Source: Favolaschia claudopus | Lineage: Eukaryota; Basidiomycota; Agaricomycetes; Agaricales; Mycenaceae | NCBI GenBank assembly: GCA_037176885.1 | Contig: JAWWNJ010000006.1 | Location: forward strand, 3,100,001-3,164,000 | Reading direction: 5' to 3' | Length of the DNA: 64,000 nucleotides | In this document: positions 34,038-46,973 of the stretch, one piece after another | Position numbering within the stretch: position 1 is the first letter of the stretch | Layout of the letters: each line of letters begins with the position of its first letter | The notes under the pieces: generated by a model | What the model was told of the DNA's origin: nothing | The model's input: the letters and a program-made list of their open reading frames with translations, nothing else | The model's database searches: none | Made by a program: the position numbers and the translations under genes

Positions 34038-37000
34038 GGTAGACGGTAAAGAGTGCACGATCCCCTGTCTGAGATTTGGGACGGTCTGATGTGATCGGTT
34101 GGGCAGCGGGTTGTATCCAGCTTGATCGGAGAGCTCAAGCGCGTTCAGCGCGAAGGTCGAGAGGTAGAGTCGTCCGACACTATGTAAAGCCTGCTGAACG
34201 AGTCAGTAACAAACATAAAAATCCTCCCGGCAAGGATTTGACGCTGCTGCTTTGCACTTACACGCATCATTCATGGTTGACCCGCGCATACTAGAAAGAT
34301 GGGAAGAGGCCGTGCCATTGAATTGCTTGACTGTGCCACGGAGCGCATTTAGGTGCGCAACGAAGGCGCCAGCAAAGCAGCGGGAAGCCTGATTGATGGC
34401 ATATACACAACGATGACGAGGAGAATGGCAGTTTCAGGTGCAGCACAACTGTTAATGAGAGAGGATTTTGTCAGATTACTATGGAAAATGCCACGTCACA
34501 AAGGAAAAGGTAGCTTCATGCAAAAGGGTGGAGACGAAAGCAGGAGGAAATCAAAACAATTATCAGTACACACCTCCAGGCACCCCAATAACTCCTCCTT
34601 GGTATCGGTCTTCGTTAGCTCAAGGGAAACCCATATCAACACGGGATCTACATAGGGAATCAGCATCCGTTGCAGCATTCAGAAATTGTCGTGCCGCTGT
34701 ATGGCTGCTGGGTCCCGGGTATGAGTCATATGCGGCGCGGACGACGGGAAATGAATATCTTGAGCATAGAGACGACTCACAGAGAAGCCCTGGGCATGGT
34801 TTGAGGGTAGACCGTGGTGGTAGTCGGGAGAAAAGGCGCGTGAGAGCACAACACGGTGATAAAAACAACTGTCAACAACGCGTACGCGTCCTCGTTTTGC
34901 GACGGAATCTCTTGCTCTGGAGTCCAGAACTTGTGTATTGACATGCAAGTAACACAGAGCTTGTGTTTTGGGTCAGTTAGAGTCGGCTAGTAAGCTCCAG
35001 AGTGAGCGGGAGTGCCGGGAAACAGCAAGAAGAGGCAATTTGGGTGTTTCCCCTGCAATAAGTGCCATAAAGTCGCAATAAGAGCTTATGCCCCATCAAT
35101 TTACTGTAAACTGATATCAATTTACAGGATTTACAGCCCCGTGACCCCGGCGCACGCCGCCGATGCTGGAATCCAGAGCTGTTTGCTCTGCGCTTTCCGC
35201 TGATTTACGCGTTTTTGGCTCACACTCAGCTGCCAATGGCCGTTCACGCCATACCTGTGTGTTATACAATTGTCTACAGCTCTGGATTGCCGTGAAAAAC
35301 ACGTACAAGTTCAATTAAACACGCAACCCCCAGCACGCTTATTATGGGGTCAACTCATTCGAGCTAGCCAACCACACCTGATCCGTGATATTCACGGGGC
35401 ACTATATGTCCAAGACAAGGTATACATTGCGTCTTAACGGGTACTGAAGCTAACTGTCGACATTCGGCTGTTGTCTAAACCAAACCGGCCTCTTATCTTC
35501 AATCTCGAGTCGGATTCTCGACGCAATTCCCGTGTTTTAACGCGTCAAAACGTGTCGATACGCGCGATTAATCGGTCAAACTGTGAAGGTTTCTTTTTAA
35601 CGCTCACCCGAAGCCTCGTACATCGCTTAATTCGGGCCCGAACGCACATTTCAGGGCAAACCTCATTCTACACAATATATTCGAAGAGCCAACTAAGAGC
35701 TTACCTCTCCCCATCAATTCCGTCGTCAAGCATACTAATACACGATGATCTTGCATACCGCGGCATGTTGCACAACAACAGGACAGGTATGCTCGGTTCT
35801 CGGACTTTGATTCTTGTTTTTGTTTTCTTCTAGATAGATCGGGAATCCGAAATGAAGAGCTCCGTTGAGCCAAACTTAAGCTTATGGCTTGCCTTCTGTA
35901 TACATTGATCTTCAAGTGCTGTCAGCAGCGTTCGAAATGTGAGTGAGTATCTGATTTGACGGGCTGAACTTCTATGACGCAGAGTCGAGCATCAAACCTG
36001 AAGAACATGTAGCTTCTTGCCTCCCTCTACGTCATTTACCAGACTCCCGTTCCTTGGGCTCTGCATTGGATTGGGACGCCAAAATCGGGAAGAGTACTTG
36101 CCAGAACCGGTTTAACCGGCGGTTTCTTCGTGGAAGATCACAGTATGTTTTTCTTTGGGTGGAGAAAGCAGGTTTGGATTTGAGGCAGTTCCGCTTACTT
36201 GACACAGGAATTGTTTCCCTGCACCAGCGTCCTCCCGGCACCTCGAGACCTTGGCAGTATCCTGCAGCAGCGCGTCGGATATTCGTGCCGGCCTTACCTC
36301 ATTTACGCGAGCTGTCAGAGCTATCTCGATCACCGGTGATTTTCGCTTCGAGGGTGATCGGCTATCGCTGGGATTTACTGAGTTTACAATATGTTCTGTA
36401 AATTACGTCAAATAAAGACACTTATCACCTCTGTTTCTTTAAAACAAGATAGGCTAAGTATGCAGCTAAATATCATCAGCCAAGTGCCGTGCTGATGTCA
36501 TCATGTGCAGCCTTGGTCTGTCCATGCTTTTATCAGGAGCAACACAGGGTGTACATGTATTTTTCCGAAAGAAAAGACGAGCTCAATGTAGGCGTAGGAG
36601 AGGTCATGGTGGAAGGATGGGAAATGATGCGTTTGACGAGTTGTTGATGGCATCACATCCCGCCGACTTGCCGCCGGTCTTGATGGCGGTCGTGATGGCG
36701 GTCTTTCCAAACCCCAAATTTCCTGTGGTTTTCAAGATGTTTGTACTTTCTCTCACGTCAATGGCGGCAACTCGGCTCCGTTTACTGCAAACAACAGCAC
36801 ACCATCACGACGCGAACCCTTTCTCTCTTGCTCATACGCGTCTCTCGTTATCAGTAGCTGCAGGATTCATGACTTTGATCAAGATATGCGAGCAGGAGAT
36901 TTTCTAGCGTGTTTCTGGCGACAACTTCGGTGATACTTGGAAGTCATCAGCCAAACACCAGAAACTTCTTCAAGTCTTTTTTGCCTTTCTTTCAGGCTAT

Positions 37001-38050
37001 TATATACCCAACTCAATGTCTTCAGCCCTCTAGATCAACAACATTTGCACATTCTTGTCGTTTCGACTGGAATTTGTGCCGCGGCAGATCGAAACGATCG
37101 CTTCTTCCGACTGTGTGCTAGCTCATCAAAGCTGTTCCCGGTGTCATTTCTCCCTTGAAAACTGTAGATACTACTTGAATCTCTTTTAACATTTAGGGAA
37201 GATTGTTTTCTTCTAGAACTCAACTGGATGCTCTGTTCAGAATGTGCTAAATTGTCTTATGATTGTTTTACTGCTCCAAACTCTGTTGTTCAATATTCTC
37301 CCCTTGGTTTGCTTTCTAACCAGTCAGGAATTATCTCTATGAGGACTCACTCTGCCTTGGCATCCTTAATCAGCAATTATTTGCCAATCTCTCTCCTTTG
37401 TATCCACCATGAATGGCTGAGTCTGAAATTGAGTCTGTGCAACATTTCATTCTACACAGGAAGCCTCAATTCAGACATTCATCTTGCTATATATTTATCT
37501 CTACCAAATCTCTACTGTGGAACTCGTTACTACCCCGTAACTCCCGCCGCCGCCTCAACTCAGCCTAAGTTCAATTGTTTAGTATTTCATTATTCATATA
37601 CAATCCCTTCACTTCAGTGTCCCAAGCAACTAAACTCAAAATTATAGCCCAAGATGTCTAGTATAGCCATATAGCAGTTCTGCCGAAGAAAGATGCGTGT
37701 TTGAACGAAGAATTAGAAAGATGTTCAAAAATTGGTTCAACTTCGGGATTTCGGCTCTGGTCCTAGGCGAGGCAAGGATCAAACGGAAGTGATCGGATCT
37801 GCCAATCAGCTCGGGTGCAGTCCTATGTACATAGGCATCCACGGACATAGTTAATGAGCCTAGGTTTCCATAATCAGTGTATATTTTTTGTCATTTTTCG
37901 TAACAAGTGGAGAGCCGATGACATAATCAACATCCGTCACCACTTATCGTCTCCAACTCCAACGTTCCTGCTACCCACCAATGCCTCTATGAGAGGAAGG
38001 GGCTCTCCCCGAATCCTTTTCGTTGCAAAGAACTTGCCACTTGACGCGTC
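34038..38050. other. 4.0 kb gene-poor region
   Basis: No frame shows a recognisable domain or convincing splice pattern on either strand. The sequence is relatively AT-rich from 36.9 to 37.7 kb. Small hairpins occur, such as CCGTGATATTCACGG near 35383. The region 36660-36710 holds short repeats of GGCGGTC. It may contain decayed repeats or a non-coding gene, but nothing can be supported from sequence alone. Confidence 0.45.
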
Positions 38051-40734
38051 ATGAGCAAGCGAGACAAGGAACCACAGACGGGACGAGAAATCTTCGAAGG
38101 CAGTGATTCTGGTGCAGAAAACCGCCCGTTCATACCAAAGTTGCGGTCGGATCCGATACCTCAGCGACTTCCGCGAACACTAGAAGAATTTCGACAGGTT
38201 TGTCGCGCGCCGACAACCTATGACGCGTTCGGTCTGAAAGGTACTTGGTAACAGGATGAAGGCCGAGACAACAGAAAGCGTCGGTTGAAGGAGCTTTGGC
38301 GCCAATTACACGATAGTACGAAAAGGGCTATACCTGCACTCGATAACGCTGGCCCCAATGCAGGGCTGACACCGGAGGTCGCCCAGCGATTAATAAATAT
38401 GTATGAGAAGGAGTTGCTAAGAAAGTGCGGAGGGCATAATTCCTCGACTTCACCGATGGCCGGCATCGAATGGAAAGATTTCAAGGAATATGCGACAGCG
38501 AAGGAGGAAGGTGCACCATGACTTGCTTACCCGTTGCGCGGCTATTTCTTATGTCTGAATAGAACTCTGGAATATTTTTCACAGGGAGCTGGACTTAGAC
38601 GGTAATGGACATCTAGACGCCAATGTAAGCGGAATAGAAAATATCTCTCAGCTCATTTCAGACGGGCGCGTGTAGGAACTGAGTTCCGCTTTGACCAGAG
38701 TCGGTACGTTGAACCAATTGATTCGAGGATCTTTGCGACCATTCGTTGCGCAGGGATCACACTTTCCACAGTCAAGCTTTCAGGTATGCTTGAAGAGTGA
38801 TAGAAAATGCTTTCGCTTCATGGTATTTGCAGAGTTCATGACAACTCTGACTGCCTCTGAGCATTCGCATTCAATCAGCTTTGCTGAATTTCGTGACTTT
38901 CTCCTCCTACTGCCAATGAGGGCTTCACCAGCAGAAATTTATCGCTACTATGAGATGAGAAGGTACCTCGGGGATGACGCGCGAGGTGCAGCCCGTGTCA
39001 CCATGGAAGGTGCGCGTTTTCTCCTGTTCATGGAGGTTGATTTAGTAATATCTGCAATAGGCGATGTCAGCTTGAGCGCCGAAGATCGTCCAACAATATA
39101 CCTGAGCCCAGAGCAAGGTTCTCATCTCAGCCAGAGATTTAATACAGCAACCGGCCAAGAGCTTTCAGACCACGAGGAGGAGGATGAAGAGAACGACCCC
39201 CACGCCCATGATTGGCTCGAAGGACATGATGCATTCAAGTTCCTACTTGCGGGAGGCATGGCAGGGGCAGGCGAGTGGTTGGAGTGCTCATTTCTCGTCT
39301 TTCCATTGAACTCTTTCTTTCCCTAGTCAGTCGAACATGCACGGCCCCGTTTGACCGCCTCAAAATATTTTTGATCACTCGCCCTCCAGACCTGGGAGGG
39401 ACACCAATCACTTCTGCGCACGGCCTCGGTGGTGGTGCGAGAGTAATCGGGAGTGCGATCGCTCGAATATATGCAGAGGGCGGTGTACTTGCTTTCTGGA
39501 CCGGAAACGGTCTTTCTGTGGCAAAGATCATGCCTGAATCTGGTGAAGAAGATCTTCTCGTTCTCGTTTTCTTGGTGCTCACAGTACGCTAGCGATCAAG
39601 TTCTTTTCGTACGAGTCATCAGTATGTCGGTCTTCACTTCAATGAAGATTTTCCATCGAACTGCCTTTTCTAGAAACGAGCGTTTGCCAAGTACTGGGAT
39701 AAGGTTGACGACACTCGCGATATAAGTGGAGTCAGCCGATTTTTATCTGGCGGTATTGGAGGCATTACTAGTCAATTGAGTAAGTTCCAGTTTCCGCTTT
39801 GGAGCCTTGACGAATTTCGTACAGGCATATACCCTATTGAGACCCTCAAGGTGCGTTCATCCCTACGATCGATGTCATGAATTTACCGAAGAATAGACCC
39901 AAATGATGAGTAATACTGGCGAGCTGAAGGGTGAATACCGCGAATTCCTCCTGTGAATCGCCCTTGACGTCCGTGTTTAGCTGAAGGAGCCCAAGCGCTC
40001 AAGGTATGATTGTAGTAGTGACTTGTATTCATTTTCACCCCCGAAACATCTGAGCAGAGAGACGGACAAGCAAAACTTGTTGCAGCAGCTCGCCATCTGT
40101 GGAGTCTCGGCGGGTTTCGCGCCTATTACCGGGGATTGACTGTCAGTCCACATCCCACTTCATTAATAGCTGTCGCTCAACTTTCGGCATGTAGATAGGA
40201 TTGGTTGGCGTTTTCCCGTAAGTACATTCCGCTTCATGCCCCCTACAATATCTTAAAACGAGGTCACAGTTACTCGGCGATCGACATGAGCACGTTTGAG
40301 GCGCTGAAGCTGGCCTACTCTCGTTCCACCGGCACGGATGAACCGGGGGTTCTCGCTACGCTTGCTTTTGGCAGTATATCGGGCAGCATTGGTGCAACGA
40401 CTGTGTACCCTCTCAACCTGGTTCGTACTCGTCTACAGGCATCTGGCTCTTCGGGTCATCCGCAGAAATACACGGGTGTCTGGGATGTCACTACCAAGAC
40501 CTGGGAGCGCGATGGGTGGCGGGGATTCTACCGCGGGCTGTTTCCTACCCTTGCAAAGGTTTGCGTAGCGATATCCGTGGTTGATAACAATTCTGATCCA
40601 TCTAGGTTGTTCCTGCGGTATCGATATCGTATGTGGTATATGAACAAAGCAAACGGAAGTGCGTGTTTCATCCGTTTTTTTTCTCTTGGGTTCCTTCTCT
40701 CATACCATGTGCTATATATAGACTTGGGGTGTAA
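38051..40734 (+). CDS. Calcium-regulated mitochondrial carrier (SCaMC/SAL1-type, ATP-Mg/Pi)
   Basis: ATG 38051 (MSKRDKEPQTGREIFEGSDS) to TAA 40732-40734. The N-terminal regulatory half has a full EF-hand loop DLDGNGHLDANEL and a second EF-hand-like segment (AEFMTTLTASEHSHSISFAE, FRDFLLLLPMRAS). The C-terminal half has three solute-carrier repeats: FLLAGGMAGAVSRTCTAPFD, FLSGGIGGITSQLSIYPIE and FGSISGSIGATTVYPLNLVR, each with the PxD/E-x-x-K/R motif, plus RAYYRGLTIGLVGVFPYSAI and GWRGFYRGLFPTLAKVVPA. It should exchange ATP-Mg for phosphate across the inner mitochondrial membrane under cytosolic Ca2+ control. More than ten introns are present, including one short 17-base exon (GAQALK) near 39991-40007. 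Confidence 0.92.
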
Positions 40735-41183
40735 TAGATCATCTACTAGAGGGTGCAAGGTCCACTTTGTGTTTGCTACTGCTACAGTATTACTTACATG
40801 TATTCTTATACTCAATTTCACACTGCTGTCGATCTCAGTGCGTGTTCCTGTTGGTGCCTCTCAACAGACTCTCTACACAGAATCGGGGATTATTGTCCCC
40901 GCCCTTAATATTGGATTATTCGGTATTATATGGTTCGACGAGAATTTGCTCGAGGAGCATAAGGAACCAGGTCATCCTGACTGTCTCTCGTCGGCACCAA
41001 ATGACGTCCGACGCTGCCAGCATGCCAGGGGTAGCAACGACGAGTCTAATGCGATGAAAGGAGAGATACGAGTAGATCAGATCACATTCTGTGCTATTTA
41101 AAGAGACTGCCCATCTACCATCTCTTTAACCCTCCCCCCACTACTTTCCCCCCCTCAAATCCCTTGTTTTCCTCGCATTAGAA
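40735..41183 (+). promoter_or_regulatory. Upstream region of the CipC-like gene
   Basis: 449 bases with no gene. It contains an inverted pair CGGGGA (40884-40889) and TCCCCG (40896-40901), each holding a stress-element-type CCCC core, a TATTTAAA box at about 41096-41103 and a strong pyrimidine tract at 41125-41160 ahead of the ATG at 41184. These fit a strong or stress-responsive promoter; the assignment is inference. Confidence 0.45.
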
Positions 41184-41829
41184 ATGGCTTTCGGATGGCT
41201 CCACAAGCTGCACAAGTCTGACGAGGAGAAGGCGTACGAGCAGGTCAGTTACTCCCCGCAACGCCGCGCGACCGCATCCCCTCGTTGTCGGGGCGGGGTC
41301 AGGTTCAGGTTGCGCGGACATTGAGACTGGAGCGATGAGTTAAAACTTATCGTGGGCTATTGTAGGTCGTTAATGCTGAAACTCCGGAGCACAAGGCAAA
41401 GCTTTCGCACGAGCTGATCTCTGCTGCCGCTGCCTACGAGGTTAGTGTTTATGCACAAGAGCGCAACCTGAAAAGCTCACATGCACCCCTAGGCTGCTAA
41501 AGCGTACGAGGATCATTGCGCCGCCAATGGGAAGCCCGACAGCCATGCAAAGGCCAAGGAGCTCATGGCCGCGTTCAGCGCTGCCTTTGTTGACCGTATG
41601 GTTGAGACCAAGGTAAGCAGATCTTGAGATCGTCCTATTGATAAGGGAAGCGGCTATAACTTGCTATTACCCAGGGCCTCGACAACATCGACAAGCAGAA
41701 AGCCAAGCATGACGGTACGTTCATTCTCGATAGTTTTTCTTTGCGGCTATTGTTTATACCGCCTCTCGTACAGCCAAAAAGCGTGCTGAGGAGCAGTCCG
41801 AAGAAATCCTTGTTGTCGAATACAACTAA
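41184..41829 (+). CDS. CipC-like protein (DUF3759)
   Basis: Five exons: 41184-41243, 41366-41440, 41493-41612, 41675-41714 and 41774-41829. The product of 116 residues begins MAFGWLHKLHKSDEEKAYEQ and has KAKLSHELISAAAAYEAAKA, YEDHCAANGKPDSHAKAKEL and ETKGLDNIDKQKAKHDAKKR. This is the DUF3759 pattern of the Aspergillus concanamycin-induced protein CipC and its basidiomycete relatives. Such proteins are small, helical, probably cytosolic, and are often reported as abundant in stress or during host or wood colonisation; the biochemical role is unknown. The length is typical. Confidence 0.93.
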
Positions 41830-43034
41830 AGAAGTATTGCGAGAAGTGTCCAGTGTTGTACCAGCAAATACCAAATCCATCGTTGTTGTCAGTCTTGTCG
41901 AGGGGAGGAGGCACACTCTGAATACCGCGAGATGAGACGGGACATGGATATCTGCAACATTCGAACAGCATGATAGATGTCTGAGATGTCTGAGCTATAC
42001 TGTGGTGATTGGTTGGACCGTACGAGGAATCAGGATGTTCTTTAGGAGAAGTCAAACGAGCCGCCTGGTTCCCAAACGCCACAGAAAGGGAAGACCAGAG
42101 TAACCGGGCTCACAGGGAGACAAAGCGTAGGGCCGTAGGCCCACTCAGGCTGTACTGTGAGGAAGAGGGTTGAAGCTTGAAGCAGTGACGGAGATTCGGG
42201 CCGCGTCGACGCCATCACGTGCCCCTAAGCACTCTTGTCTCTAACAGTGTTTAGTAACTTAGGAACACAACACTGAAGATAGGATTGATTCTTGAATTCA
42301 TTTTCGGCGCGAGTCTATGCGTCGTAAGTACCCTAGCCTCAATTGTCACTCCATACATATCGATCAGGAACCGATGCTTGTATATGATCTCGATTCTCCG
42401 TCGGAACGCGTAGTTGCGACGGCGGACGCTGCGCTACGCTGCGGGACATTAATACAGCAGTGACGCAGCACTCCTAGACTCGCAGTTTTCACAGCTTCAT
42501 ACTAAAGCTGTTTCGCTTGCGTCCGCCGAGTCCTCCAATAGGACCCACAAGGCCTAAAATTACTGAATAGACTTTTCATCGATATCAGACATCTCAGCTT
42601 CTTCTTCTCAACCTTCTATCCCACATCACAGTTCGCCGCCTCGCTAACAACAAAAAAAAATCACATCACGTCGGGAATCTCTCCATTACAAAATATTATT
42701 AGAGGCTGTCATCTCGAGAGGCGTACCCAAGTATAGGGCGGTATCATACGATAGATAGATACGGAATGGATATCTGTAAAGGCCATCGAAGATTGAAAGG
42801 AACCCCAGAAGTAATACGAATTTACATTGGTTGGTGGTAATGTGGCAAATGTAGCAATCTATGCTACGCTCATTGGCACGTAGCAGTGTATAGGTGCGAC
42901 GGACGAAAGGCATTAACTGTATGTGGGTCATCAGAGGGTCGTAGACGTATAGTTGCTGGATGAGGATAGCGAGTGGGTGCGCGGGAGAGCGTGAGATAGC
43001 AAGCAAAGCACTGTAAGGACCAGCTGTTGGGGCG
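41830..43034. other. 1.2 kb intergenic between two convergent genes
   Basis: No convincing gene. The frame at 42686-43195 (minus) lacks any domain and is likely the 3' untranslated region of the VTT gene. A GC-rich patch with CGGACGCTGCGCTACGCTGCG lies near 42424-42445 and an A-run near 42650. Confidence 0.45.
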
Positions 43035-44506
43035 CTATGATGACAGATCCTCAATAGCCCGCTTTTCGTCGACCAGCACATCGAGCTGATACTGGCTTGC
43101 CTCTCGTGTCCGTGATCGGGACGCCATCCGTATTTTAGTTCGCCAATCCTGGACCCACGCAAACCGCGAACTGCGCTTTTCCTCGTTGGACGCATCTTCA
43201 GCAGGCGTCTCGATCAGACCGTTCGAAATGACAGCCCGCAGGTAGTCACGTCCCAAGATCGGGGCCAGCGACAAGAACGACAGCAAAACCAACTTGGCAA
43301 TGATCGCTGGTGATGTCAAAAGAGATGAAACTGTCTGAGGCGTGGGGGACGGATGGGAGGCAACAGTTTGCAGAATATCTCCTATCTATAAACGAGGGTA
43401 ACCTGTCAGCATCACGAATATGATTTACGGAGGATGAAAGGTCTTACTTGACAAGTGACTGCTGTCCACGGAAGCACACCGATGAAGCAACCAAGCATAC
43501 AATCCCACAAGGAGACTCCGCAGACGCCGCAGGCGATGTTGATACCTGACCACGGTACCACGCCTATCAACCGCAGCACGGACAGACGAACCCAGGCAGA
43601 AGAGCGGGTTTTCCCAGTCTCCTCGTCAACAGATGACGACGAAGAAGTGTCGGAATCGCCTTCGAGCGTGTGGCGCGTGAGCTCGAGGGCTTTAGGGAAG
43701 AAACGCGTGACAAGCGGGGCAAGAGGCATCGCTAGAAGGGTCGCGCATGCTGAGCCCAGTGTTGTAAGAGCTGCTAGCAAAACGGTAGCAAAGGCGGGAG
43801 AGAACAGTGCACCCGCGAGGACGTTCTGGTGATGTAGATCTGTATTAAAACCGGGAGGACAAATAGGGAGCGGTGGAGCACGCACCCATACGACACTGCC
43901 TGGGACCGACCAAGCATGCTTCCATACTGCGCTAATGGCGAGAACACCCATGACGTGTGCCATTTGCGCTGGCCCACTTTGCGAGTACCCGTGGAGCTCC
44001 CGACCTAGTTGAGCGAGGTCGGAGATTGTGTGTGGCCATGACATCGTTATTGGCAGAGTGGTAAGCGTGAAAAAGACCAACGCCGTTGAGAGCGGAAGCA
44101 GCATCATAACGAAGAGCATGGGTACATGAGTCTGCAACGAAAAAATGAGTTCGTTGAACAGAGAATGAAGATTACTAAGACTTGCGGAAGGGAAGCGTGC
44201 TGAAGATTGAGATGACGATTTCTTTTCGGGGAACGCAGGCTGGGTAACAGCAGCAGAAAGCGGCAGAGCAAGTTCTTGCTCGCGTTGAAATGGATCTGAG
44301 CGCGAGTGCGAGCTGAGATGTGTCCACTCTAGTATCCGGGCGGCAACAAGATACATGGGAGAAGGGGGAGCTTCGGGACTGGGGACGACGGGGACGCGGC
44401 GGGTGAAGACTGAGAGAGGTCTGGAAGGCGCAAGCTTGGTCCTGGGAGGCGTAGTGGTAGACATGGTGGTGGTGGGAGGGAAGGGCCGATCGCGAGTTTG
44501 CTGCAT
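43035..44506 (-). CDS. VTT-domain membrane protein (Tvp38/TMEM64 family)
   Basis: ATG 44506 (MQQTRDRPFPPTTTMSTTTP) to stop 43035; a second in-frame ATG at 44464 is equally good. The N-terminal ~120 residues are Pro/Ser-rich. Hydrophobic segments follow: VPMLFVMMLLPLSTALVFFT, MGVLAISAVWKHAW, then the VTT core VLAGALFSPAFATVLLAALT, LRLIGVVPWSGINIACGVCG and WDCMLGCFIGVLPWTAVTCQ. The FxG-like start and the PWSGIN and GVLPWT blocks are diagnostic of SNARE-associated/DedA-like proteins. These are Golgi or ER membrane proteins linked to lipid scrambling or vesicle traffic. The C-terminal tail is charged (EKRSSRFAWVQDWRTKIRM). Introns lie near 43830-43885 and 43390-43445, with another near 43318. Confidence 0.9.
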
Positions 44507-46104
44507 TACATACAAATCTCTTCAATTCTCACTACAAATCGATCTTATGCAACCAACCCGTTTCCCGGTTGCCCCAACAATTCCTTTGGGATCCCCCAAA
44601 TCTCTCAATTTGATTCAACAAAAATGACTTGGATTAGGCCTCTTCGAGGCGGGTGGCTGAACCTGGATTCGACCGAACAAATAGTTGAATTTCACGTTGA
44701 ATTCACGGCGAGGCACAAGCATTGCCACTGGCCAGTCGTGACTCGCGCCTTAAAGAACCTACAGCTTTTGAGAGGGCGGATACTATATGCAATTTTGCAT
44801 ACAAGATATGAATCTCTTTGGTTTTGCTAGAGCTAGGAATATGTGTCTGCAAAATTACTGGCAATTGAACATGGTCAGGCTCTTGAATACTGAAGTCTTC
44901 GGAATACGGCTCCAAAGCTTTGTCTCAAGGAATTCCACAGCAACTGCTATACAATCTGGCTTTCAAAATGGAAGAACCATTCACGATGCATGCTTGCGCG
45001 TCTCTCAAACTCTCACATGCATTGTTAACATAGCAGAGAAAGACATGGAACGAAGAAGCGGGAAATGCCCAGCACGCAACTCACGTAATGATTGGTTTAG
45101 TCTTCGGCTTCGGACCGATGCATGACACAGAGCAAGAATGAGCAACCAAATGTTCAGACGTTTTTTGGCTGGTGTTTATGGTGCTGAAAAAGCACTGGTG
45201 AGGTGTACATCGCGGTTTAACGTAAATAGATGGAATTGTCTTCCGAATTAACTTGACACATCAGCAATGACTAAATTGTTGTTTGTACTTGTAGAAAAAC
45301 AGCCCAATGTCCTGTTTCCTCCACAGTCACTAGGTATATAAGTCACCTAAAGGTTCCCCAAGTACAGTACACACAAGCTGTATTTATTTTGGCAGCAATA
45401 CAATGTCGAGGAATCCAGAAAATACAAGCTCGTAACAGAGATGACATTCCCATCATGCCCATCTGATCATCATGTTGCCTGAAGTTCATCTTCCCCCACA
45501 CGTAAATAGCTAAACCTAAAGGTTCAGCCAATTATTCTCGTCGTCCCCGTACTCAACCCTACTCAGTCCGTATTTATCCCGCCCATTGCCCGCCTTGTCT
45601 TGCATTTTTTAGCAGGGCAGACGGCAGGGGCTGTCACGGACGATGACCGAGTCCGCACACGACCGAAATACGCTGAAATAGCCGTGCCGGCGTTCCGACG
45701 CGGCAGCTTGACCAATTCCTGGTACCTAATCTTAGCGAGCTGACCGAGCTCCGAAAAGGATCAGAAGATGTGCACCTCGCTCGAAATCGGAGTCGGCAAA
45801 AGATTCCTCAGCTGTTATGAAGCTGTTATTGGTCTCATGCAACAACTGTGCGCGACGCGCGGACTGAGCGGAGGATTTCGGCGATTTGCCAAATGTATGC
45901 TGTATATCAGCCGAATCGCTACAGAAACCACTCTCATCTCGAAAGTCTGTTTCCGTCGGGATGCCCTACGGACAGCCATTCTTCCAGGCGGCAGAAGATC
46001 AAGAAATGGAAAGAAACCAGAGATGGAGATGCGCATCAAGACGACATAATTGCATGGCGATACAAAGAGCATATTCATAATTTTGCTGCTCGTGAACAAG
46101 TCAT
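44507..46104. other. 1.6 kb intergenic
   Basis: Between the start of the VTT gene and the end of eL36. No frame shows a known domain. The motif ACCTAAAGGTT occurs twice, at 45345-45355 and 45514-45524. A GC-rich segment spans about 45585-45715. The sequence just downstream of 45760 has long frames on the plus strand that are antisense to or beyond eL36 and look fortuitous. Confidence 0.4.
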
Positions 46105-46583
46105 CTAGTGTGCCCTCCTGCTCTCCTGTATGATACCCGAAAGCTCCTCCAACTTGCGCTTCGAGCGCAGGAGCGTCCCGAGCTATGTGATAGAATAAAT
46201 TTTGAGTAACAGACCGAAAAAATGTAGAGAATCGAGTCGCACCCGCTTTTTCGTCAGCTTGCGGGCTTTTTTGTCCTAGATAGCAAAGAGAAAGCATTGG
46301 TTAGCTGAAGGATTCCGAGCCATAGTAGTCTCGAGAAACACGCACTTTCGAGTTACGAAGCAATTCCATCACCCGCCGCTCGTACGCAGAAAACCCGACA
46401 ACCTCACGAACAACAGAGCGGACGAACTTGGTCTTGGTCGACGAGACACCTAGACAGCAAAGAGCACCGCGAGTCGGCCTACAGTTGCTTGCGATCAAAG
46501 CCCACAAAAAACTATACCTTTGCGTTGACTTGGCCGCGCGGTTTTGGGGATGGCGGTTGTGGGGTGGCCGTGGTTGGGGCCAT
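46105..46583 (-). CDS. RPL36: 60S ribosomal protein eL36
   Basis: ATG 46583 ([20 protein letters not shown]) to TAG 46105-46107. Exons give [52 protein letters not shown] and [16 protein letters not shown]. This is the highly conserved eL36 sequence; the N-terminus is more proline-rich than in yeast. The protein of about 100 residues is a structural component of the large ribosomal subunit. Introns lie between the start exon and STKTKF, after LLRNSK, and after KKARKLTKK. Assignment is secure. Confidence 0.96.
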
Positions 46584-46973
46584 AGCGGATGTCTAGAGTG
46601 ATTCAGTCGGTGCCCGCCAGCGAAGGCGGCGGCGGAACATACTGGAGCGGGCCATCTCGTCGGTCGGTCTTGAGGGTAAATCGGTGTGAAGTTGGCAAGG
46701 GTGCGAAACTGGCCAGTCAGATTCGAACTCCGCCGGCAAACCCCGAACAGCAGATTTTTGAACTACGCAAAACTTGACACAAAACTTATCACTGGTCACT
46801 ACGTCTCAACTGTTCTGCGTGAAGGCTAGTCAACTTGCATTTTAGCAGACTTGACCCAAGCTATCTCAGCTCTAGATATTCACGAAGGGTATATACAAGA
46901 TCACACAGCCACAAATGATATCTTATCTTATCTAGGTGACCAAAAAGAAAACAAAAAAACCGCTACAAAATGT
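46584..46973. other. 390-bp intergenic region upstream of eL36
   Basis: Holds the eL36 promoter and the 3' end of the CK2 beta gene. No TATA box is obvious near the eL36 start. A stretch AAAAAGAAAACAAAAAAAC at about 46941-46960 may serve the CK2 beta mRNA end. Confidence 0.4.

Noticed and set aside
29600..34100. Terminal inverted repeats around the recombinase/nuclease pair
   Set aside because: None could be found by eye, and Crypton-type elements do not need them; the absence is not informative.
37228..37647. 139-residue plus-strand frame
   Set aside because: AT-rich, Ser/Leu-biased composition with no motif, in a region without other coding signals.
39985..40010. CCCAAGCGCTCAAGG, which resembles part of the 130-bp repeat near Argonaute
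   Set aside because: It is an in-frame exon of the mitochondrial carrier (GAQALK) with proper splice sites; the likeness is short and by chance.
42686..43195. 169-residue minus-strand frame
   Set aside because: It overlaps the 3' end of the VTT gene in another phase and has no recognisable domain.
46715..46760. GTTCGAATC on the minus strand, a possible tRNA T-loop
   Set aside because: The flanking bases do not form a T-stem or acceptor stem.
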